DNA of 44,589 nucleotides from Intoshia linei. Its lineage: Eukaryota > Orthonectida > Rhopaluridae. A program made the translations under genes and the position numbers. The notes under the pieces were generated by a model. That model did no database searches. It was not told where the DNA came from and saw only the letters and a program-made list of their open reading frames with translations. The DNA is taken from NCBI GenBank assembly GCA_001642005.1, contig LWCA01000171.1, forward strand, positions 1 to 44,589, written 5' to 3'. Below, piece after piece: positions 25,553 to 36,670 of this stretch; the first letter of the stretch is position 1; every line of letters begins with the position of its first letter.

Positions 25553-26350
25553 TCAAATCGTTGATAGTGAGATTCTTTATTCGTAAAATTTAGTTTATTC
25601 TAGTAATCAGAACAAGCTTAAATCGATTTTAATTTATATTGTTTCATCAATATTAGTAAAATGTCACGGATTCAACAGTTAAGTCATAAAATGTGCTCCT
25701 CTCACCAGTACAGCACATTGTACAGTTTTTTAAATGAAGAAATATTTCACTTTTTTATGGCGACAATCTTGTTGCTAAAATTAAACTAATAATGCATAAT
25801 TACCTCAAAATTATCTCTAGAAAAAGGTTAAAATGTTTACAAAAATACACATTTATATTAACGCAATGAGTAGTGATGGATATGGAAACTCGCGCTTTAA
25901 TAATTTAAACAATAGTTTTATTATCGTTTAACCAGGTTACATTTAATTTCATTTTTGTTAGTGTTGATCTGTAAAATATTTTGATCTGTGTGATGTATTT
26001 TTGTCGATTATTCTCTTTATTTATTAAAAATTTCGAGAAACTATTGAATTGTATTGTATCCTCTTTAGACTGACAAAATTTATGATTAATGGAAATTTTG
26101 TCTTGATATATTATTGCTTTTGTCGTTTAAAGATTAATTACATAGATTCTGCATTTTATAAAATCCAATTTATGGTATTTACAAAACTTTGTAATTATAA
26201 TTTTGAAACTTTTTGTTTTATAATATTCAATTATCACTTATTAACACTATGCGTGTGCTATCATTTGAAATTTGTTAACATTTTTATATTTTCCAACTAC
26301 TGTATATCAAATATATAACACGCATAATGTTAAGATTAAATTAATGTTGA

Positions 26351-26644
26351 AAAATTATTGATGATATATTTCATCCCTCTATTGGACAACATTTACCGGC
26401 TTATATTCGACAATGTCTATCAAACATTTTCATTACTGATCCACCCCGCTTATCATTAAATTTTTTTTTATATCCATCCGCAAATAATGACCAATGCACT
26501 GCAGAGTACCCTATAATTTATCAATATATTATCAGTAGAGCAATCAATTGTAACATAAGGCAAGAAAAGATCGAAATATTTCAGAAAAAAACAAAAAATT
26601 ATTTTATGTCATTTATAACAGTGGTTCCCAAAAAAATATATTGA
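26351..26644 (+). other. Unidentified open frame ending in a hAT terminal repeat
   Basis: A 97-codon plus-strand frame is open after a TGA and rich in ordinary protein-like residues (DDIFHPSIGQHLPAYIRQCL, later DPPRLSLNFFLYPSANNDQC). It has no ATG near its start, so it would be an internal or terminal exon. The last codons and the stop lie in the hAT-like end starting at 26619. I do not recognise the family. It may be a gene remnant disrupted by the insertion. Confidence 0.3.
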
Positions 26645-27320
26645 TAACCCCCCTAACAGAATACAAATATTTCTAGAAAAAATTTATTAGTACAAAATAA
26701 TGAATATGTTTATTATATTATTATAACAGCGATTACTAAAATATTATCTTTTAATATATACTATGGTAGCCCTAATTAAATGGAAAATTAATATGAGAAG
26801 TTAATTAAAATAAATAATTAGCTAACTAAATAAGTAGTTAATTATAATTACTGTTGTGAATCACAACAATTCTTAAATATAATTAATATTAAAATAACGC
26901 ACTTGAAACATATTGTTGATTTCTGTGATATAATTTGATACATTTGAAATTTTAACAAAGAAAATTTAATCCTTCCGAGACTATTAATTTTTAGAAATGT
27001 TTACACTAATTTTATTAAAATTTTTATTTTATCAGAACTTAAATTTCAAAAAATTAAAGCTTTAATATATTTATTAACATAAATAAGATACAACTGTACC
27101 ACCTGTAAAAATTTTTAAAGTATAGGGCTGTCTTCATTAAAAGTATAATTAAGTTTCATCACGTAAGATGTTAGTTTGGCAGGTTGATATTTATCTTACT
27201 AAAATCCCGGAAAAAACTAATAGAAATGCGGACTTTATAAAGTCTAAGTCGGGTAGTTATTGAAATAAACGATAGCACAAACAAAGCATATTACATTGTA
27301 TATTAGGGTGATCACTTTTG
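26619..27320 (+). mobile_element. hAT-like left end plus a shortened family A copy
   Basis: CAGTGGTTCCCAAAAAAAT at 26619 matches the left end of the MITE at 10843. At 27060-27310 there is a family A copy with an internal deletion (ATACAACTGTACCACCTGTA, then ATGCGGACTTTATAAAGTCT). No matching right hAT end was found, so the outer boundary is unknown. Confidence 0.5.
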
Positions 27321-29080
27321 CATATTTTTTTAAAAGATCAAAAAGTATATTTCACAATCAGGATTATTGGTGATCACTTTCCTGAAAAAATTATTCAAAT
27401 TGGTTAAGTTTGGAATCGGTCACTCTACATCCAAATTTTTCCCTAAAAAGTTTAAATTATTTACTTTATTTTCATAATAAAATGTTATAAAAATTTGTAA
27501 CAAATGTAAAATTAATGCATATAGTTTAAAATATTGTCGCGTCATTTTATAAAATTGGAATACTTGACTAATAAATAAATCATCTACATTAAACATATCA
27601 TAACACTGTATATTATTTTGAAAATGCAAGTTTAAGTTTGACTTAAACCGATATAAATATTTCATTTAATGACTAAAAAGTGGTAATATGTTGAAATTGT
27701 ATATAATAAAAATATAAAGGTAAAGTAAATAAATATACTTTATTTTTTAAAATCAGATTAAAAGCTAAGTCGTAACGTGCGCGCCTTAATACCATTGTTA
27801 CGGTTAAACTGCAATCATCATGTTTAAATGAACCAAAAAGATCATAACTTTAAATAAAGTTAAACGTTTATATACAAATAAATTATTGCAATATATTAAA
27901 TTAACATAATTTATTCTGTCAATTTATAATATTTTACTGTTACAAACGAAATACATGTATCGTTTTTAGTTAATAATTTACAATACTGATTAGTTTGAAA
28001 CAATTTTCTACATTATAATCAGTAATTAGATAATATAATAATTAATAATCATTCATATTCATCAAATATTACTTACATCGACTTGTCATACATTTTGTTT
28101 TGAATCAAAATCTCTTAAAATGTAATATTTTGAGATGCATTGGACTACGTATAACGGTTTTCATCGACTGTACCTATCCAACAGTTTTGTGAACCAGCCG
28201 TAATTTTTAACATGATTTCTAACTGTCTCAGAATTTGACTTTTATCCATTATCAAAGCATTAGAATATAAAATGTTGGTTATAATTTAGAAATTTTTAAT
28301 AAAATAAGGAATAATAGAGTTTGAGAACCAGTTCAGATTAATCTGACTGGTAAATCCTAGTTTCACCATAATAATCAATGTTAAAAATCCATACTAAAGA
28401 ATCAAGTCATAGAATATTATAAAATTGAAATAGTGAAGTGCCGATTTAATTAATAATCCAATTATCTCCAACTCCATTGTGTTTGTTATATAAGTTATAC
28501 CGGATGGAAGTATAAATAATATCCGTTACAATTACTTACAAATTACAATGTTAATTCTCAAATTAATTCATTTGTGAAATAAATTTATTTTACATTATTT
28601 AAAAAATATTTTAAAACACTTAACATGTTTATAGATTCGTTCCTTTAACACGTTCTACATTTCGTAACTTATCATCGTACTTATAAATTATTAAAAACTT
28701 ATTACTAACGCCTATCTATTAAATTCACTTTAGTTATTGCACTTATTGGAAATGCGTCATTACACATCAGCTCAGCTGTCAACTTCTTGATTCATTAATT
28801 TTTTTTATCAATGGAGTTATTTGTCTGTTTTATTGGTTTATAACTGATAAATAAACATTATGTATTGGTATCAATATCATATTTGCTCACCAAGGCCTAA
28901 AGTGGAAGACCCACTGCAGCATATCATTATTTTTTAACCTTACACACGGCTTTATCATCTTTACATTAATATTTTAATCAAATGTTGGATATTATTTATT
29001 TTGTACAATTTTTTCTCGGTATTTTTTAAAGCACAATCACTAATCAACAACCAAGAATCAGATTTGTTTCACGTAATACA
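27321..29080. other. Gene-poor AT-rich stretch
   Basis: No recognisable gene. There is one short minus-strand ATG frame at 28145-28249 (MDKSQILRQLEIMLKITAGS and 14 more codons). It looks better than random but is too short to judge. I see no family A, B or C sequence here. Confidence 0.35.
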
Positions 29081-29334
29081 TCAAATTATATAATATTTTG
29101 TTCCCCATTTTTTAATAAAGTGGGCATTGAACTTCGTTACGTATCCACCTTCTTTCAAAAATACAAAAGTAGTTGCAGCATTTTTTAATTTAAACAATTC
29201 ATTCCAGATTGAGTTATATCAGTAACAAATGGATGGATTATCCAAGTTTCCATTTCTAATTCATTAATATCTTTATAACGAACAATGGTCATTTTTTTAA
29301 TCGGCTCAAATTTGTTCAAGAAAATTTTAAATCG
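29081..29334 (-). pseudogene. Frame-shifted remnant of an unidentified protein
   Basis: Two consecutive minus-strand frames look like parts of one protein. The first, 29334-29185, contains MTIVRYKDINELEMETWIIH; the second, about 29210-29081, contains WNELFKLKNAATTFVFLKEG. They overlap by about 25 bases in different frames, as expected after a one-base change. I do not recognise the family. It could be a pseudogene or transposon fragment. Confidence 0.35.
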
Positions 29335-29815
29335 TTACTACTTATATTGTTTTAATAATAATAAAATCAATCCAATAAAAAAAATATTTTTTAATTTATA
29401 TGGAAATCAAAACAATTTTTTTACGGCATCCTTTGACATTTTAGATTGGACTGTAAAATTTAAGTAATCTCAGTACATCTATTGTTAATTTCAGAATTTA
29501 CCTAAAATGATTAATCTGAGCTTGAAAACAATAATTGGTTTCCAATCCAAGTCATAATAGTGTATGGACTCAATTATACAATATTTAAGTATGGTATTTC
29601 AAATTGAAAATTATCTTTTCCGTGTTACTTTTGCTCAATAGACCAAAGTTGTGTAAATGAGTCTGTAATTAAGCAGATCTGTACTAAACTACATAAAAAT
29701 TTACAAAAAGTACGAAAATAATAAGATTTTGATGAAAAAGAAAGTGGCAGCCTATATACTGAAAAAGTAAATTTATTAATATTAATAAATACATATACTG
29801 TATTTGGCCTTTAAT

Positions 29816-29977
29816 TTATTTGGCTCTAAAAATTTAAATTAATTTTAAACCCAAATAAATTTTACCTAGCTCGGACTTTTCGGCGTTTACGCTTCAGTCT
29901 TCGCATTCGTTTCTTTCTCCACTAAAAATTAAATCATTACTAATAATTCGTTATAATATGGATACCTTTGCCCTCAT
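29816..29977 (-). CDS. RPL41: Ribosomal protein eL41 (RPL41), 25 aa in three exons
   Basis: eL41 is the smallest ribosomal protein, a single basic helix at the interface of the two ribosomal subunits. Minus-strand exons: 29977-29966 (ATG plus RAK), 29921-29866 (WRKKRMRRLKRKRRKVRA and part of the next codon) and 29825-29816 (rest of an Arg codon, Ala, Lys, stop). The total is 26 codons including the stop, giving 25 residues, the usual family length. Nearly every residue is Arg or Lys in the expected order. Introns are 44 and 40 bp with GT donors and TTTAG acceptors, like other introns here. An AATAAA lies within about 60 bases after the stop. The end reads R-A-K where many species have R-S-K. 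Confidence 0.92.
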
Positions 29978-30561
29978 ACTATATCAGCAAGTTCAAATTT
30001 AAAGTGGGGCAAGTTTAAATTAACAATTTGTTTTAATAATTTAAATTTCAACGCTTCGTGTTTCTCTAATATCGCTTTATGGATTTGTGAAATAAACTAT
30101 TGTAACTATTGTTACTGTATTTTGTATTGATATTTTGTTTCCATGAACGCCATTAATATAAAGTATTGTTTTTTTTAATTGAGGTACTAAATACAATGTA
30201 ATCAACACGACAGAAAATGAATTCAACATATTGTAATGTCAACATCGTTTTGATAATTATGGAGTAATTACATCAAACTTCTTGCAATTTTATCTAATAC
30301 TTTTGTCTATATTTGAATTTTTTCGTTTACTACATTTACATCTATCTTATGGTTCATCAATGTTTAACCGAGGTTTGCTGATCCAATAATACATTTAATC
30401 TTTCATTAGTAATGTTATTAGTGACAAATTTATCACAAGACTTGTGATATATTTTGTGACACAAGGTTGACTTGATACTTGAATATACAATTGTAACAAT
30501 TAATACGCAAATAAATCAATATTTTTGATTAAAATTTAATAAAACAAAAAAAATAATTACA
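29978..30561. other. Intergenic region between eL41 and an orphan gene
   Basis: This stretch contains the likely promoter regions of two divergent genes (eL41 on the minus strand, the 30562 gene on the plus strand). I see no repeats or RNA genes in it. Confidence 0.4.
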
Positions 30562-31080
30562 ATGGAATTCAACGAAAAATGGTTAATTAAAAAATGTCAA
30601 GAATATGGACAAAAAATTAATCCACACTACCTAGAAAATTATAACGATATATTAAAAATAACAAAATTTGATTCATTCATAATAAAGGAATATGGAGAAT
30701 CGAGTCAATTTTTTTATATTCAAAACATAATGTTTAATTTATCTCAATATTTTTACATAAGTTTGCTAGTAAAATATAATTTTGATCATGAAAGAACAAA
30801 TGACAAAAATTGTTTCACGACATGTAATTATAATGATTTTTCAAAAAGAATATACACGTACGAGTATAAACAAAAAATTTTCAAAAATTACCTTAAATTT
30901 GAAACAAAATTTGATGATAAATCGGAAACTTTTTGCATTTTTAAAGTTTTTAATAGTATTTTAACATTTTACGACATTGCTGTAGACATGTTTCAACATT
31001 TTAAGGAAATTGTAATCAATCGAAAAGGTTCAGACTATGCATTTACAGACATGTGTTTATTTTATTTTGAAAATTGCTAA
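30562..31080 (+). CDS. Orphan single-exon protein, 172 aa
   Basis: An uninterrupted frame starts at an ATG with A at -3 (ATTACAATGG) and ends at TAA. I do not recognise it. The protein is rich in Phe, Tyr, Asn and Lys, has five Cys residues (two at the C-terminal end), and shows no signal peptide or membrane segment. A frame this long without stops is unlikely by chance in such AT-rich DNA. No introns were seen, unlike the conserved genes around it, which may mean a young gene, a retrocopy or part of a lineage-specific family. An antisense or other-frame shadow at 30782-30964 was disregarded. Confidence 0.6.
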   Translation: MEFNEKWLIKKCQEYGQKINPHYLENYNDILKITKFDSFIIKEYGESSQFFYIQNIMFNLSQYFYISLLVKYNFDHERTNDKNCFTTCNYNDFSKRIYTYEYKQKIFKNYLKFETKFDDKSETFCIFKVFNSILTFYDIAVDMFQHFKEIVINRKGSDYAFTDMCLFYFENC

Positions 31081-31206
31081 AAGTTTTTTTTTGCTTTATT
31101 TTATATGTGGATCAAACTAATTATCTCTACTTGTTCCAAATTGATTACAATTTTAGATATACGAAATAAGGTACAATATTTATTTACATTAGTTAAGGGG
31201 TGTCTA

Positions 31207-31802
31207 CTTAAATCCAACCATTTTTACTTAATTCCAACTATTTTTACTAAAACTCAAAATTTACCAACACTAACAGGAAAAATTCAGTTTTAACAACCTT
31301 TAAAGCAAAAATCCAGTTTTAACAACCTTAAAAGGAAAAATTCCAGTTTTACCAACCCTAAAAGAAAAATTCTAGTTTTACCAATCTTTAACGGAAAAAT
31401 CCAGTTGTAGGTATAATATGGTATCTTAATATTTCAATTTTAACTTGGGTCAGTAGTGGATGATATAACTCAAAAACAAAAACTCGATTTTTCCATTAAA
31501 GGTTGGTAAAAGTGGGTTTTCCCATAAAGGTTGGTAAAATTGTGGTTTTTCCTTAGGGGTTTGTAAAAGTAGACTTTTTATTAAAGGTTAGTAAAACTGG
31601 AATTTTTCATTTTAGGGTTGGTAAAATTGGGATTTTACCTAAAGGGCTTTTAAAATAGAATTTTTCTATTAAAGGTTGTTAAAAGTGGGTTGTCCCATAA
31701 GGTTTGGTGAAATTAGGATTTTTCTTTAGGTGTTTGTAATTGTGGATTTTTCCCTTAAAGGTTGGTAAATTTTGATTTTTAGTAAAAATGGTTGGATCTA
31801 AG
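31207..31802. mobile_element. Foldback element with ~33-bp tandem units in both arms
   Basis: The ends are inverted: CTTAAATCCAACCATTTTTA at 31207, and CTTAGATCCAACCATTTTTA read from the opposite strand at 31802. The left arm (to about 31405) has about five units of the type CCAGTTTTACCAACCTTAAA. The right arm (about 31480-31800) has about nine units in reverse orientation. A short unique spacer (about 31405-31480) lies between. The two arms would pair into a long hairpin. This is the architecture of foldback (FB-like) or MITE-type elements. There is no coding capacity and no clear target duplication. Confidence 0.8.
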
Positions 31803-31895
31803 AATATTCTCTTAGTTAAGCATAGATTTCTTATTTTTTTTCACGTTATGTTAAATAACTATGTAGTAAATAATCATAACGTCCATTCTCTAAAC

Positions 31896-32768
31896 CAGTG
31901 TTTCTTAATCTTTTTTGGTTCACGGTGCACTTGTGAAATAGATAAAGATTTGGGGCGCACCTTAAATTTTAATACGCAAAATATCATTGATTTTGGAAAA
32001 TTTGCAAAGATTTAAAACGATAAAAATATAAAATATATTTTTTTAAAATTAAATTATTATATTGATTTTTTAATGGGAGATTTTGAAGATAACTTTGAGT
32101 CAAAAAATTTGTTGGGTTTTTAAGGGACTTTTTACTTAATTTTTAAAGATTTTATGATAATTTTTCGATAAAAATTTTGAAGGGTTTTTAAAGATACCTT
32201 AAAATGTTAAAAACCCTAAAAAATATCTTAAAAATGTTCCTGTAATTTTTTTTAAAATTTTAGGGGTGTTTTGATTTGTCAAAAAAGGGTAATATGTGGT
32301 TTTGTTCGTGAAAATTATCTTTTTTGAGGTTGCCATTTATGATAATATTTATAATTTTAAAAACTATCCCAGAATTTATGTTTTATAAAATTTTAGGGCA
32401 TGTTTGATTTGTTAAACAAAGTGTAATTGGGGTTTTGACCATGAAGGTATGCGCTTCTGAAGCTAAGATTCATGACAATGTTAATGATTTTAAAACGCGT
32501 TTCATAATGTATGTTTTATTAAATTATTGGGCTGATTTTATTTTTTCTACCTGAAGGACTTAAATTTTGAAACTAAAAAATAAATGTAAACACGGCCTGG
32601 GAAAAACTGTTTTAGATATTGAGTTTTGTTAAATTCTACGAATGTCATTTTTTTTAAATAATAATAATATAATAATTAAAGAATTAGTAGTTAGTATTTC
32701 CAATATCTTTAAACTGCCTCCTAATGTATCCTATGTATGCCCATAGAAAAAAGGATTGAGAAACATTG
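31896..32768. mobile_element. hAT-type MITE with nested family A units
   Basis: The left end CAGTGTTTCTTAATC and the right end (CAATGTTTCTCAATC on the opposite strand) are inverted repeats. Family A sequence with two units of about 135 bp fills about 32264-32640. The flanking 8-mers do not match convincingly, so the boundaries or age are uncertain. Confidence 0.65.
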
Positions 32769-32852
32769 GAATAAATAAAGGCCTATTTCACTTTAAAAAT
32801 TTTTGCCAACTATATTGATAAATAAATATTGAAATAGTTTCAAATTTGAAAC

Positions 32853-33608
32853 ATGGAAATTGTAAAATTACTTTTAATAATTCAATTATGGACAAGTTCC
32901 CTTTGCAAATTATTATCATTACAATGTAACGACATTATAAATTCAGACAATTTTGATATCTCTTACAATGACATAAAATATATAAAAGAGGAAATGGATA
33001 AAATAGACGCAGAGTATATTGCAAAATCGACTGGTGGCGACGTGAATGGAGTGATTGATGAATATGAAGATAGAATGTCGGCAGAAATATTGAAATTATT
33101 TCCAGATTTCAAAAAAGACACATTAATCCAACTTTTACATGTTGATGAAATACAATTGAATGAAAATAATGAAAATGACAATAGTTTCACAACTCACTAC
33201 AAACATATTGCTAAAATGTACAATTTACTATATGCATTAAACAACAAAAAAACTAAAAATAATTACAAAATACAAATCATGTACAATGATCATAATATCA
33301 CGGAAATTTCAGATTTAAGTGTGACACAAAGTTACATGATCCGAGAAAATTTCATTCATAAATATCCAAATAATCCAATCTATGAATGGACTACTACACC
33401 CAGTCGACAATACTGGAAATATACTGGCCCAATCGGAACCATTGGTACAAATGGATTAAATACTAATGGTGAACCTAGACCGCCATATTATAAAAGAATT
33501 TCTTATAAAAATCCTATCCATTGCAAGATTGAAGCAGCTTCTCTTCTGCGCTTGCGAATTATTTTGCAATTACCAGTTATTACAGAAGATAATTTTCTAG
33601 CAAATTAA
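32853..33608 (+). CDS. Orphan predicted secreted protein, 251 aa, single exon
   Basis: The frame starts at an ATG in GAAACATGG context and ends at TAA; AATAAA follows near 33619. The N-terminus (MEIVKLLLIIQLWTSSLCKL) has a short charged start, a hydrophobic core and small residues, typical of a signal peptide cleaved near residue 18-20. The mature part is acidic and Asn-rich in its first half. It ends in a more conserved-looking region with WTTTPSRQYWKYTGPIG, PPYYKRISY and a hydrophobic C-terminal helix. There is no second membrane segment, and only two Cys remain after the signal. I recognise no family. A secreted, intronless, lineage-specific protein would fit an effector-like or structural role, but that is speculation. 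Confidence 0.65.
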   Translation: MEIVKLLLIIQLWTSSLCKLLSLQCNDIINSDNFDISYNDIKYIKEEMDKIDAEYIAKSTGGDVNGVIDEYEDRMSAEILKLFPDFKKDTLIQLLHVDEIQLNENNENDNSFTTHYKHIAKMYNLLYALNNKKTKNNYKIQIMYNDHNITEISDLSVTQSYMIRENFIHKYPNNPIYEWTTTPSRQYWKYTGPIGTIGTNGLNTNGEPRPPYYKRISYKNPIHCKIEAASLLRLRIILQLPVITEDNFLAN

Positions 33609-33767
33609 TTTTGATGGAAATAAATTTTAATATTCAACATGTTGCATTTTTAAATTTTAAACATCTTTAATTTTAATTTATCTACACTTTAATCATTTTC
33701 ATCCTTAACATTCCTCATACCAAAAATAATAAAATCACACATTACATCAATATCCTTTACTTATATA

Positions 33768-35638
33768 TAGTGGTCGCTCCCTAAATTGAACACTAATTGC
33801 AAAAAAATGAATGGTGTTCATCTTTTAGAGATTGAACACTGTTTATTCAAAAAAGATTTAATATTGAAATATAACATATATAATATTAACTTTTATTTCC
33901 TGATTGTCGTAATAAAATCTGTTATTTTTAAGTTTCTTTCACTCTTTTCTTTAATTTCAAGTTATATTAAATCTATAATTTTTTCAAGCCTCTCAATTGT
34001 ATTGTTAACGAACCAAACTTGCAATTCTTCGAGCATTTTAACCACATCATATGGGGTAAGTTCTTTTTTGAATTCATTTTCATTATTTTCATCCTGATCA
34101 TCATGTTCCTCTATCAATTCATTAATATACTCTTCTTCATTCTCACACACATATGGATCAAATGGTAAAAATTCCTCTACTGATTCATTTTCTATAATCT
34201 GATTTGGAGTTTTTATCAAAGCATTTTCCATTGCCTTATTAAAGCTATTTTTTATTGTGTCAACAGAAACATTATTCCAGGAGTAGTATATAAGATATAA
34301 TACATCATATAAGGTATAATAAGGTTTCAAATCTTGATATAAAAAATCTTTATTCTTTTCATAATCTAGTTTAAACAATATTTTATTTGACATCAACTTC
34401 TTATAACATGATTTAAATGACCTAATGATGCCTTGGTCACACGATGTGAGGTGTGTGAACCAATGATGTGGAGTTTGGAGGAAAATATAGTAATTCAATA
34501 TTGCTAACTACCGTATCAACAGGGTGTACTGGAGCGTTATCCAGGGTTAATAAAATTTTTCTGTTTTCATTTCTCATCTTTTGATTCAAATTATCAACCC
34601 ATTTCTTAAATATTAAAAGGTTCATTCATGCTTTTGTTTTTAAACGAATGTGGAGATTTAGCCTTCCCAATGACTAAAGGAATAAGTTTTTCACCAATCA
34701 TATTTGTACAGAACAAAATCGTTATTCTTTGTTTTAAGTACTTTCCACTTGCCTTATCATCTTCATTTAAAACATTGTTTTATTAATAGATTCTTTCCAA
34801 AATAATCCCGTCTCGTCACAATTATAAATATCAGAATGACCATATTCACTTACTTTTCTTTCATAAATACTTTTAAAGTCCTTCACTAATTCTATATTTA
34901 CCAATCTGGATTCTCCAACAATGCGCTTAGTTAATAATCCATGACGTTTCTTGAATTTATTGATATATCCATCAAAATCATTGAAGTCTAAGACACCATA
35001 TTTTTCTGCCAGTTTCAACGCAATTTCCTTCAAATTATTGTTGCTTATTGCAAAATTTCGCTTTCTCTTATTCTGTACCCATTGGTACAGTATGGCATCA
35101 AAATCTGATGTCTTTGACAGTTTCCTCTTTCTGCCCATACTTCTTACACATTTTTCAACATCAATATTCATCAAAAAATCTTATTCTTTTAGAATTCTAT
35201 TTATTGAGCCAACGGAAAAATTAAATAGAGTTCCCAAACTTCGTTGAGAAACTCCTAGGTTTTCATCCTTGTGATTAATGACCTTCTTTCGTAATTGTAT
35301 AGGAATATCACCTTTCATATATGGGTATGACTGAACTAAACAATCAAAATTTTAATAAAAATGGTGTTCAAAAATTGAAGAACTTACATTTTCAAATAAA
35401 TTTCTCTTTACACACAAAATTAAAACAAATTTTTGAGTAAAATCAAAATTTTGAAATAAATGAATTGTTCAAATTAAAGAATGTACATTTTCTTATAAAT
35501 TTCTTAAACTATATAAAAAATTAATTAAATTACAACAAATTTATGAGAAAAATCACAATAAATTGTGTTCATGTTCAAGAGTAGGTATGTATAGTCTTAC
35601 CTTATATAAATACTGTTCAATTTAGGGAGCGACCACTG
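33768..35638 (-). mobile_element. Nearly complete Tigger/pogo-type DNA transposon
   Basis: Terminal inverted repeats of about 25 bp share AGTGGTCGCTCCCTAAATTG. They begin at 33768 and end at 35638 and differ at the outermost base. Both ends are next to TA (33766-33767 and 35639-35640), the target duplication of the Tc1/mariner superfamily. The 1,871-bp length and single transposase region fit a full-length element of the pogo/Tigger group. The low divergence of the ends suggests fairly recent insertion, although the transposase is already broken. Confidence 0.92.
33962..35318 (-). pseudogene. Tigger-type transposase, interrupted
   Basis: The domains appear in order. A CENP-B-type helix-turn-helix begins at the ATG at 35318 (KVINHKDENLGVSQRSLGTL). 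A second DNA-binding region and the first catalytic Asp (IYNCDETGLFW) lie in 34767-35174. A middle part, ASGKYLKQRITILFCTNM, lies at about 34640-34750. The second Asp is in LLTLDNAPVHP (34437-34625) and the third in SCDQGIIRSFK (33962-34498). An acidic C-terminus follows. One in-frame TAA follows the first part, and about three frame changes separate the others. All three DDD catalytic residues can still be seen, so decay looks recent. Confidence 0.88.
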
Positions 35639-35689
35639 TATATCTTATATATACTTCAATTATATAAAATGTCTTTTTGTGTGGTTACC

Positions 35690-36670
35690 GTTTATTTAAA
35701 AAATGAATTGTCCTAGAATTAAAAAAAACACAATTTATAACATATTGTATCGTTTTTGGCGGCTGATATTTTTATTAAAGTTTCTTTTTCGGAAATTGAG
35801 TTCTTTAGGATCAAAAATCCGTTTTGCTTTTTTTAAAAATATATCAGCCCAAAAATTAAAAAAACTTAAATTCTGAGCCGTGTTTTAAATCATGAACATC
35901 CTCAGAAACTTATATTTTCATCTATAAAACCCAAATCAAATTCTTTTAAAAATTACAGGCTAAAATTTTATAAAAAATATATTCTGGAATAGTTTTTAAA
36001 ATCATATGCATTACCATAGATCGGAAGTTTTATGATATTTTTTAACCTGAAAAAAGTGTATTTTCATTATTAAACCCTAGATTACCTTTTTGTTAAAAAT
36101 GAAAATAGTCCTAGAATTTAAAAAAGTATAGATTAGTTATTTCCAGTTAACATAAACAAAACATTTTAACCTCACAGTGATGCCTTCACGGTCAAATAGG
36201 CACTTTAATATTCATTTTTTTTTGTATTTGGTAACTATTTTATTAAAACAAAATATATTCAATAACTACATGTAAGTACCATAAGTCCTAGAATTTAAAA
36301 AGATTATTCTGATAAAGTTTATTTAATTTGATATAGATACAAAATTTTAACCTCAGAAATCTACAATTCTCGGTCAAAAATATAACTTAATTATATTATC
36401 AGCTATATTTTTCAAATTACAATGTATGTAATGTGATTATTATGTGAAATTATGTAAATATTCATCCTACAATTTCAAAAAAAAGTGTATTGAACCTCTA
36501 CACATTTACAACAGAGAAATATGGGTTTAAATCTAATAAATATAACATAAGACCGTTAATAATTTCAATTTTTTGTGTATGTTTCACTGGATATAACTGT
36601 AGCAGCTTTTTCAGCTTTGCAAGCAGTTTGAATCACCTTAATACACATTCAATTTTATGTAAGTAAAGGA
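35690..36670 (-). repeat. Long inverted copy of dispersed repeat family A
   Basis: This is the longest family A stretch, with about five to six diverged units marked by CCTAGAATT and GGTCAAA-type words in reverse orientation. The end near 36620-36670 (ACACATTCAATTTTATGTAA) matches the end of the copy at about 16000-16030. It contains no gene. Confidence 0.7.

Noticed and set aside
26049-26318. 89-codon plus-strand frame
   Set aside because: Low-complexity Phe/Ile/Tyr/Cys content and no recognisable family; probably chance.
27420-27665. 81-codon minus-strand frame starting with ATG
   Set aside because: Composition is Tyr/Phe/Leu/Asn-rich as expected from AT-rich non-coding DNA, and there are no domains or splice partners.
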